DNA of 64,000 nt from Corynebacterium lujinxingii (GTDB taxonomy: Bacteria; Actinomycetota; Actinomycetes; Mycobacteriales; Mycobacteriaceae). The notes under the pieces were generated by a model. The model was not told the origin of the DNA and searched no databases. It saw only the letters and a list, made by a program, of their open reading frames with translations. Below are positions 17,432-24,847 of this stretch, one piece after another. A program made the position numbers and the translations under genes. Position 1 is the stretch's first letter, and each line of letters begins with the position of its first letter. The stretch is taken from contig NZ_CP061032.1 in the NCBI RefSeq assembly GCF_014490555.1, positions 930,001-994,000 of the forward strand. The letters are read 5' to 3'.

Positions 17432-18040
17432 TCACAGGTGCCTATATGCAGACAGTCCCAAAAGGCCGGAACAGGCCCGTTTGATCGCGCGCAAGTCCGG
17501 CTCGGGCAGCGGCAGGGCGTATTGCTTAGCGACGACCACCATCCGCTCCCCGTACGCGCATCGGGCGCGCCGTCGCGCGGGCATCCATTCCGACGGCAAC
17601 TTGTCCGACTTTTCCTGGTTGGCCGCACTGGAGACCGCGACGAGATTTAACGGATCGTTGTAGAACTTCGCGCGCTGGGCGGCGTCCCATCTGTGGGCGC
17701 CCAAATCCCACGCGGCGGAGACCGGGATGATGTGGTCGACTTCGATGTCGTTCCGGGCAAGCGCGCCGCCGGTGTAGGGGTCGAGCGCGTGCGAGGTGCG
17801 TGGCGTGGGTGGATGTTCGGGGCGGGAGCAGGGGTCGTCGTCAAGATCGCGCGCGATGATGCGTTCGCGGGTGTCGCAGCCGGTGCCGTCGGTGGCCCAG
17901 CCAGGGCCGAAGAGTGTGCGGTCGTAGCCCAGCACGGTGGCGCGCTGGGGGATGGTCGGAACGACAAAACGCGACCGTGCCGTGGGAAACGGCACGATCG
18001 CGATTGTCAGCGTGGTCAGCAGAATGAGGTATGTGCGCAT
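17432..18040 (-). CDS. Secreted HNH-type nuclease
   Basis: 202 residues. An N-terminal hydrophobic signal (3-19) suggests export. The HNH core has DHIIP at 102-106, a central FYNDPLNLVAV with Asn129/Asn132, and NQEKSDKLPSEWMP at 141-154. This is the layout of exported HNH/DUF1524-type DNases. Cysteines at 55, 71, 161 and 190 could form disulphides. It starts 6 bases after the putP stop on the same strand, so it is probably in the same transcript, which is an unexpected partner. It may scavenge DNA or act on other cells' DNA; this is inference. Confidence 0.8.
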   Translation of the reverse strand: MRTYLILLTTLTIAIVPFPTARSRFVVPTIPQRATVLGYDRTLFGPGWATDGTGCDTRERIIARDLDDDPCSRPEHPPTPRTSHALDPYTGGALARNDIEVDHIIPVSAAWDLGAHRWDAAQRAKFYNDPLNLVAVSSAANQEKSDKLPSEWMPARRRARCAYGERMVVVAKQYALPLPEPDLRAIKRACSGLLGLSAYRHL

Positions 18041-18046
18041 ACCTTC

Positions 18047-19621
18047 TTAGACGGCAGCGGAGCCTGTCCGGTTCCCTTTGACTGCTTCGAGCGCATCCGG
18101 GAAGGAGACCTCAGGGTGGTCGAGGGCGTAGTCGGTGGCGGCAATCGCCTCGTCGAATTCTTCCTCGACGCCTTCCTTCGGGCGGGTCGCCAGGGAGACG
18201 AGGACCATCGCCAGCGTTGCCAGGATGACGCCCGGCACCATCTCGTAGATGATGTCGCCGAAGAACGAACCCCACACGAACGAGGTGATTGCGCCGACGA
18301 TCATGCCGGCGAGTGCGCCCTGCGAGGTGAGCCTGCGCCAGTACAGCGAGGCGATGACCACCGGGCCGAACGCGGAGCCGAAGCCGGCCCACGCGAAGCC
18401 GACCAGGCCGAGAATCGTATCCGACGGGTTAAGCGCCATCAGCATGCCGATCAGGGCGATGACCACAACCATGGTGCGCGACAGGACGAGCAGGGAAGTC
18501 TGGCTCGGGTTCTTGTTCACGATGCGGTAGAGGTCCTCGATAAGCGCGGAGGAGGTGACCAGCAGCTGCGAGGACATCGTGGACATGATCGCGGCGAGCA
18601 CCGCGGTGAGCACAATGCCGGCGATCAGCGGGTGGAACATGATGCGCGCGAGGTCCAGGAAGACGGTTTCGAAGCCTTCCTGGTCGGTCACGGACGCCGA
18701 TTTCTGGCCGAAGTAGGCGGTGCTGACCATGGCGGTGAGCACGGCGCCGACGTAGCAGATGAACACCCAGATGGTACCGGTGCGGCGGGCGGTCTTCGCC
18801 TGTGCCGGGGAGCGCAGCGCCATGAAGCGGGTGACAATGTGCGGCTGGCCGAAGTAACCCAAGCCCCATGCGAGGTTGCCGATAATCGTCGCCGCGGACA
18901 CGCCCGCGACCAGGTTGAAGTAGTCCGGGTTGCCGTTCTCCCACGGGCCGTAGGGCTGCTCAGTGGGCCAGGTGAGGATGTCGGACGGATCGTTCAGCGC
19001 GAACAGCGCCAGCATCGGGACGATCAGAAGTGCGAGGAACATGAGCGTGCCCTGGACAACGTCGGTGTAGCTCACAGCGAGGAAGCCGCCGATGAATGTG
19101 TAGAGCACTGTCACGGAGCCGATGATGAGCACGCCGGTGAGGTAGTCACCATCGAAGGTGGACTCGAAGTAGCGGCCGCCGGAGACCATGCCGGAGGAAA
19201 CGTAGAAGGTGAAGAAGAAAATGATGATCACGGCGGACGTCACGCGAAGGATGCGAGACTGGTCATGCGTGCGGTTTTCAAAGAAGCTCGGCAGCGTGAT
19301 CGAGTTGTTGGACACCTCGGTGTAGGCGCGCAGCCTGGGCGCGACGAACTTCCAGTTCGCCCACGTGCCAATGAACAGGCCGAAGACAATCCAGAGCTCA
19401 CTTAAGCCGGAGACGAACAGCGCGCCGGGCAGGCCCATGAGCAGCCAGCCCGACATGTCGGACGCGCCGGCAGACAGGGCGGCGACTACCGGGTTGAGTC
19501 CGCGGTCGCCGAGTACGTAGTCGTCGTACTTTTGGGTTTGCAGCCACGAATAAAATCCGATGGCGACCATGACTCCGAAATACAGGATTATCGCCAGGAC
19601 AAGCCAGAAACCTTCTGACAT
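18047..19621 (-). CDS. putP: Sodium/proline symporter
   Basis: 524 residues, the usual PutP length, with about 13 membrane helices. An N-terminal GFYSWLQTQKYDDYVLGDRGLNP is followed by ALSAGASDMSGWLLMGLPG. These carry the conserved SSS-family residues of the sodium and proline sites (Asp and Ser in GASDMSGW). The ATG at 19621 is chosen because GGAGGA lies just upstream on this strand; longer in-frame openings upstream lack family similarity. It imports proline with sodium for nutrition or osmoprotection. The HNH nuclease gene follows after 6 bases. Confidence 0.93.
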   Translation of the reverse strand: MSEGFWLVLAIILYFGVMVAIGFYSWLQTQKYDDYVLGDRGLNPVVAALSAGASDMSGWLLMGLPGALFVSGLSELWIVFGLFIGTWANWKFVAPRLRAYTEVSNNSITLPSFFENRTHDQSRILRVTSAVIIIFFFTFYVSSGMVSGGRYFESTFDGDYLTGVLIIGSVTVLYTFIGGFLAVSYTDVVQGTLMFLALLIVPMLALFALNDPSDILTWPTEQPYGPWENGNPDYFNLVAGVSAATIIGNLAWGLGYFGQPHIVTRFMALRSPAQAKTARRTGTIWVFICYVGAVLTAMVSTAYFGQKSASVTDQEGFETVFLDLARIMFHPLIAGIVLTAVLAAIMSTMSSQLLVTSSALIEDLYRIVNKNPSQTSLLVLSRTMVVVIALIGMLMALNPSDTILGLVGFAWAGFGSAFGPVVIASLYWRRLTSQGALAGMIVGAITSFVWGSFFGDIIYEMVPGVILATLAMVLVSLATRPKEGVEEEFDEAIAATDYALDHPEVSFPDALEAVKGNRTGSAAV

Positions 19622-19726
19622 AGTTCCTCCAATCTGTTTGTAAGGTTCGCCACACCATAACGTAAGAGTGGCTTGCGCTGCCGGGCATCCGAAAAATCGT
19701 GTCCGGGCTGTGTCTAGCATGGGTGG

Positions 19727-19739
19727 TATAAGGGTGGTT
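19727..19739 (+). promoter_or_regulatory. Likely leaderless promoter of the SNF2 helicase gene
   Basis: TATAAG at 19727-19732 ends exactly 7 bases before the ATG at 19740. No ribosome site is present between them, fitting transcription that starts at the start codon. Confidence 0.4.
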
Positions 19740-22700
19740 ATGCCTAAATTCCTTCTCCACGGGCTCTGGCTGTCCGACGCCGGCCTCGTGATTTGGGCTG
19801 AGCAGGTGGAAGGCCACCGGATTGTCACCATCAGCCAAGTGCCCGACGGCACATTCCCGCCGATCGTGCATTCGCTTCTCGACGATTCACGTTTCCGCCA
19901 CCGCGAACACCTCCTGCTGCAAACCCCGCGGGGCAAGCACGTCACCTTGCGCGCGCCGGTCGCCGCGTTCGTGCCGGACGACGCCGTGCGTTTTTTAGAC
20001 AGCATCGTCCACCTCGACGGGCCGTCGCCGGCAGCAACGCCTGCGCAGCGTGGCTCGATCGCACCAGACCTGTACTGGCTGCTTCGCATGTACGCGGGCC
20101 TGCGCCAGTACATCCGCGCCGGGCGCGTGTCCATCCACGTGCCGTACCGCGACGGCCAGTGGTTTGCGCAGTGGCAGTTGGGTACCGGGTTGGACGAGCG
20201 CGGCTGGCTCGCCGAGATGGTCGCGGCGGCTCCCGGTGTGCTCACCGCGAACAACCCGAATTTAAGCGAGGATTGCGCCACCACGTTCACCCACTGGATC
20301 GCGTCGACGTTGCTGCATGATTCGGCGGAGAATTCATCTGGGCGGCCGTACCCGCGGCACGACTTTGTCACCTCGCTGCTCTACGGCTCACCGCTGCGCC
20401 GCGGCGGGGCGAGCCTGGCGCGCCAGGTGGGGGATTGGAACGGCACGATCACGGCGGTGAACCTGCAGTTGGTGTTCATCGCGGAGTCGCCGGACGATGC
20501 CGAGGAGGGGGACGAAGGTTCCGCCCAGCCGCAGTGGCCGGTGCGTGTGCAGGTGCGCTCGGCGGCCGACTCGCCGCGGCCGGTGCGGCTGACGGATTTC
20601 GACGGCGCGACGGCGGAGACTTTGCGTGCGCAGTTGCGCGGGGCGATCGAGGCGACCCCGCTGGTGGATCCCTCCGAGCACGGCGCGCACGGCCTTTCCG
20701 ACGGCGACTGGGACCTGATGCTCAACGCGGACGAGATCGTCCAGTTTGTCACCAAGGGTGCATCCGCGCTGCGTGCCAAAGGGTTCGCGGTCATGTTGCC
20801 GCGCGCGTGGACGACTGCGGAGACGACCTCGAAGCTCAAACTGTCGCGGCACGAGGACCCCCACGATTCCTCCACCGTGACCCGCATGGGCTTTGACACC
20901 CTGGTCAAGTACGACTGGCGCATGTCCGTCGGCGGGGTGGAACTGACCGACGAGGAAATGGCGCAACTCGCCCGCTCCAAATCGGGCCTGATCAAGTTGC
21001 GTGGCGAGTGGGTGCTGGCGGATACGCAGCAGATTGCCAAATCGGAGAAGTACCTCGAGCAACTCAACGCCAGCACGCTGAAGAACCTCGAGGCCGAAGC
21101 CGAGGCCGCGGAGATCCGCGCACGGCTTGCGGAGGCCGCCGGTTCGGAGGACGCGGAAGAACTCGCCGAGAAAGCCCGTAAAGCGCGCGAGGAATACGAG
21201 CACGCGAAGCAATCCGACGGCGAGGGCGTGGTCACCGCAGCCGAGCTGCGCCAACTGTCGCTCGAGGCAGGCGCGGAAGCCCCGATCGAGTTCACCGGCT
21301 CGCCGTGGTTTACCTCGCTCGTCGGCGGCACGGACCGCCCCGCACCCGAGCGTGTGGCAATCCCCGACACCGTCAACGCCGAACTGCGCGAATACCAGCG
21401 CCGCGGCGTGGACTGGCTCTACTTCATGTCCCGCAACAGCCTCGGGGCAGTGCTTGCCGACGACATGGGCCTCGGCAAAACCCTCCAACTGCTCACCTTG
21501 CTCGCAGTGGAGGAGGCCAACGGCGTGAAGACCGGGCCGACGCTCGTCGTGGCGCCGACGTCCGTGGTGGGCAACTGGGCGCGCGAGGCCGCCCGCTTCG
21601 TGCCGCACTTCAACGTGCGCGTCCACCACGGCACCGGGCGGTTAAAAGGCGACGAACTGTTCGAGGCCGCCGACGGCGCCGACGTGGTCATCACCTCCTA
21701 CGGCACCATGGCCCGGGACGTGAAGGATCTATCCAAGGTGCAGTGGGACCACGTGGTGTTGGATGAGGCGCAGGCGATTAAGAATGCGGGCACGCAGTCG
21801 TCGAAAAGCGTCCGCGCCTTGCGTGCGCGCCACCGCATTGCGCTGACCGGCACCCCGATTGAGAACAAACTGTCCGAACTGCGCAGCATCCTCGATTTTG
21901 TCAACCCTGGGATGCTCGGCTCGCAGCAGTTTTTCCGCAATCACTTTGCCAAGGTCATCGAGTCGCGAGCCGGCGACGCGCTGGCCGAGGAGATGAGTGA
22001 GCAGCTGCAGCGACTCACCGCGCCGTTCATCCTGCGCAGGCTGAAAACGGATACGGCGATCATCAGCGACCTGCCTGAAAAGGCCGAGCACGTCATTGCC
22101 GTGGACATGACGGCCGAGCAAGCGGCCCTGTATAAGGCGCTGGTGGACACGATGCAAGAGCAGCTGCAAAACCGCAAAGGTATCGCGCGCAAGGGGCTCG
22201 TGCTGTCGACGATCACGCGCATCAAGCAGATCTGCAACCATCCCGCGCACTACCTGGGCGACGGCTCCCCGGTGGCGATCAAGGGCGAGCACCGCTCCGG
22301 CAAGGTGGCAAAACTCATGGAGCTGCTGGACACGGCGATCGAGACCGACCAGCGCGTGCTCATCTTCACCCAGTACAAGGCGTTCGGCGACATCTTGCAG
22401 CCGTATCTGTCCAGCAGGCTCGGCGAGCAAGTGCCGTTCCTGCACGGCGGGGTGGGCAAAACCGCCCGCGACAAGATGGTGGAGCGCTTCCAGGCGCTCG
22501 ACGGCCCGCGTGCGATGATTTTAAGCCTGAAAGCCGGCGGCACGGGACTCAACCTCACCGCCGCCTCCATGGTCATCCACCTCGACCGCTGGTGGAACCC
22601 CGCAGTGGAAAACCAGGCGACCGACCGCGCCTTCCGCATCGGACAGGACAAAAATGTCACGGTGTACAAGATCATTACCCGCGGCACCATGGAGGAATCC

Positions 22701-22823
22701 ATCCAGGACATCCTCGACGGCAAAACCCAGCTCGCCGGCGCCGTCGTTGGCCAGGGCGAAGGCTGGATCACCGAACTCGACACCGACGACCTTGCACAAC
22801 TGATCAGCTACAAGGGGCAGTGA
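19740..22823 (+). CDS. SNF2/RapA-type helicase (HelZ-like)
   Basis: 1027 residues. The N-terminal half (1-530) is the SNF2-associated region with a Glu/Ala-rich helical stretch at about 430-500. The SNF2 ATPase follows: motif I DDMGLGKT near 573-580, TSYGTMARD, DEAQ near 674-677 and ALTGTPIENKLSELRSI. The helicase C-terminal domain ends with LNLTAASMVIHLDRWWNP, DRAFRIGQ and GTMEESI. Such enzymes translocate on double-stranded DNA rather than unwind it. In mycobacteria a similar gene (helZ) also sits beside a SWIM-domain gene. The stop overlaps the next start by one base, so the two are coupled. Confidence 0.92.
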   Translation: MPKFLLHGLWLSDAGLVIWAEQVEGHRIVTISQVPDGTFPPIVHSLLDDSRFRHREHLLLQTPRGKHVTLRAPVAAFVPDDAVRFLDSIVHLDGPSPAATPAQRGSIAPDLYWLLRMYAGLRQYIRAGRVSIHVPYRDGQWFAQWQLGTGLDERGWLAEMVAAAPGVLTANNPNLSEDCATTFTHWIASTLLHDSAENSSGRPYPRHDFVTSLLYGSPLRRGGASLARQVGDWNGTITAVNLQLVFIAESPDDAEEGDEGSAQPQWPVRVQVRSAADSPRPVRLTDFDGATAETLRAQLRGAIEATPLVDPSEHGAHGLSDGDWDLMLNADEIVQFVTKGASALRAKGFAVMLPRAWTTAETTSKLKLSRHEDPHDSSTVTRMGFDTLVKYDWRMSVGGVELTDEEMAQLARSKSGLIKLRGEWVLADTQQIAKSEKYLEQLNASTLKNLEAEAEAAEIRARLAEAAGSEDAEELAEKARKAREEYEHAKQSDGEGVVTAAELRQLSLEAGAEAPIEFTGSPWFTSLVGGTDRPAPERVAIPDTVNAELREYQRRGVDWLYFMSRNSLGAVLADDMGLGKTLQLLTLLAVEEANGVKTGPTLVVAPTSVVGNWAREAARFVPHFNVRVHHGTGRLKGDELFEAADGADVVITSYGTMARDVKDLSKVQWDHVVLDEAQAIKNAGTQSSKSVRALRARHRIALTGTPIENKLSELRSILDFVNPGMLGSQQFFRNHFAKVIESRAGDALAEEMSEQLQRLTAPFILRRLKTDTAIISDLPEKAEHVIAVDMTAEQAALYKALVDTMQEQLQNRKGIARKGLVLSTITRIKQICNHPAHYLGDGSPVAIKGEHRSGKVAKLMELLDTAIETDQRVLIFTQYKAFGDILQPYLSSRLGEQVPFLHGGVGKTARDKMVERFQALDGPRAMILSLKAGGTGLNLTAASMVIHLDRWWNPAVENQATDRAFRIGQDKNVTVYKIITRGTMEESIQDILDGKTQLAGAVVGQGEGWITELDTDDLAQLISYKGQ

Positions 22824-23638
22824 TGGGGAAGCGACCGCAAGAAGACAACGTCATCTACGCCAACTTCGGCGCCCGCACCCGGGTGTCGTCCGCGGAGGAA
22901 ACCGGCCAGGCGGAACCGGCGCCGAACAGCGCGAACGCCCTGTCCGCGCCCGCGATGCGCCTATTCAACGCCGCGCTGCGCCAAACCGACGTGGGCCGGG
23001 CAAAACGCGGCCGCGCCTACGCTAACGGCGGCAACGTGCTCGATGTCCGCCCGCGCCCCAGGGGTGCCTCCGGCGAGGTCATCGGCAGCCAGAACGAGCC
23101 GTTCAACGTCAACATCACCCTGCCGTACCGCGACACGGACGACATCAACTACGCCATGGACGCGCTCGTGCGCGAAGCCGGATCCATCGCAAAACTACGC
23201 GCCGGGCAAATGAGCTCCGCGGTGCTGGACATCCTGTTGTGCGCCACCCCGGACGAAGTCCGCTTCACCTGCGACTGCCCGGACCCGGCCGTCGTGTGCA
23301 AACACTCTGTCGCCGTCGCCCAGCGCGCCGCATTGCTTATCGACGCCGACCCCAGCGTCATCCTCACCATGCGCGGCATCACCTACAGCGCCCTCGAGGA
23401 CCGCAAGCGCCGCGAGGCCCACTCGCTGGCCAAGGAGAATTCGGCGCCGGGCTCGCCCTATTTTTGGCAGGGTCACGAGATGCCCGAGCTGCCGCGGCCG
23501 AAGGTGGCGCCGATGATCGAGGATTCCAACATTGATCTGCTCCACCGTGCGATGCAGACGGTGTCGTTTACCAACATCGACCAGTTGCGCGCGGTGGCGG
23601 ATATCGAGGATCTTTACGACGAACTCACCCGCCCATAG
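22823..23638 (+). CDS. SWIM zinc-finger protein coupled to SNF2 helicase
   Basis: 271 residues. The SWIM motif is CDCPDPAVVCKH (CxC, then CxH) near 150-161, a predicted zinc-binding DNA or protein contact. Flanking helices and an N-terminal polar region carry no other known motif. The ATG overlaps the SNF2 stop (TGATG), so the two products are probably made in step and act together on DNA. Family knowledge stops at association with SNF2 helicases; the biochemical role is unknown. A small CCCGC/GCGGG hairpin lies in the 58-base gap after it. Confidence 0.85.
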   Translation: MGKRPQEDNVIYANFGARTRVSSAEETGQAEPAPNSANALSAPAMRLFNAALRQTDVGRAKRGRAYANGGNVLDVRPRPRGASGEVIGSQNEPFNVNITLPYRDTDDINYAMDALVREAGSIAKLRAGQMSSAVLDILLCATPDEVRFTCDCPDPAVVCKHSVAVAQRAALLIDADPSVILTMRGITYSALEDRKRREAHSLAKENSAPGSPYFWQGHEMPELPRPKVAPMIEDSNIDLLHRAMQTVSFTNIDQLRAVADIEDLYDELTRP

Positions 23639-23696
23639 AACGCATGTTCGCATTCGGCGTGTCCCGCGTCGTGGCGGGATGGTAGGAGTTGTTGCT

Positions 23697-24845
23697 ATGA
23701 CGCGCACAACGTTCATTCACACCTCCGACCTGCAGATCGGCATGACACGCAAGTTCTTGTCGCCCGAGGCGCAGGCGCGTTTCGACGACGCCCGGCTGCA
23801 AGCCGTAAAACGCCTCGGTGCGCTTGCTGACGAGCGCGGCGCCGAGTTCATCGTCGTGGCAGGCGACGTGTTCGAACACAACTCCCTCGAGCGCGAAACC
23901 CGCGGACGCGCACTCGAGGTGCTGCGCGCGCTGCCGGTTCCGGTGTATCTGCTGCCAGGCAACCACGACCCGCTGGTGGCGGACTCCATTTTCAATTCCA
24001 CGGCGGACATCGCCGGGGTGACAGTGCTGGGTGATTCCCAGCCAGTTGTGGTCCGTGATGGTGTAGAGGTCGTCGGCGCACCGCTGCTGGCGAAACGCGC
24101 TTCCGAGGACCTGTGCGCCAAAGCAACCCGGGACCTAGAACCGACGGAGAACGTGCGCATCCTCGTCGGGCACGGGCAGACCGTGGGGTACGGCACGGAA
24201 GACACCGCCGCGTTGATCGACGTCGCCGGTTTGGACGATGCTATCTCCCGCGGGGTGATCGATTACGTCGCCCTTGGTGATACCCACTCCACCCAGTCGC
24301 TGTCGCCGTCCGGGCGCGTGTGGTTTTCTGGCTCGCCGGAGACCACCGACTACTTTGACCGCACCCCGGGAATCGCCGGCGGGGAGACGGACTCCGGCAA
24401 CGCGCTCGTGGTCACGGTGCACAAGGACCGACTGAATTCGTCGGTCGAGGTGGACAAAGTACCCGTCGGTGCCTGGACGTTCGAGGCGATGTTCTGGGAG
24501 GTCGCGGACGCCGACGATGTCGACGCCGTGATCGAGGACCTCAAGGCGTATCCGGATAAAGACCGCACGGTGATCAAGTACGCCTTGTCCGGCACGCTTG
24601 GCCTGGAGGCGACACGCACCCTGCAGCGGGAACTGGACGACCTCGAGCCCGTCTTCGCCGCGCTGTACGAACGCGACCGGTTAATGAGTCTGCATCTCGA
24701 ACCCGACGCCGAGGAACTGGAGAACCTGCCGCTTACCGGCTACGCCAAGGACGCCATGCGTGAGCTAGTGGACCAGGCGGGCACCGACACCACCGCGGGC
24801 GATGCCGTCAACCTGCTGTTCCGCCTGTCCAAGGAGGTCCACTAA
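23697..24845 (+). CDS. SbcD/Mre11-like metallophosphoesterase
   Basis: 382 residues. DNA-repair nuclease subunit. Metallophosphoesterase motifs are visible: HTSDLQIG near 7-14 (the usual DxH His is Gln), AGDVFEHN, PGNHD and GDTHS. The C-terminal part (about 270-382) is the capping/partner-binding region. The start ATG at 23697 is supported by AGGAG 8 bases upstream. An SbcC-like ATPase gene follows after 2 bases, as expected for a nuclease-ATPase complex acting on DNA ends or hairpins (compare YhaO/YhaN and Mre11/Rad50). The Gln substitution seems to be a subfamily trait and may alter metal binding. Confidence 0.88.
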   Translation: MTRTTFIHTSDLQIGMTRKFLSPEAQARFDDARLQAVKRLGALADERGAEFIVVAGDVFEHNSLERETRGRALEVLRALPVPVYLLPGNHDPLVADSIFNSTADIAGVTVLGDSQPVVVRDGVEVVGAPLLAKRASEDLCAKATRDLEPTENVRILVGHGQTVGYGTEDTAALIDVAGLDDAISRGVIDYVALGDTHSTQSLSPSGRVWFSGSPETTDYFDRTPGIAGGETDSGNALVVTVHKDRLNSSVEVDKVPVGAWTFEAMFWEVADADDVDAVIEDLKAYPDKDRTVIKYALSGTLGLEATRTLQRELDDLEPVFAALYERDRLMSLHLEPDAEELENLPLTGYAKDAMRELVDQAGTDTTAGDAVNLLFRLSKEVH

Positions 24846-24847
24846 GC

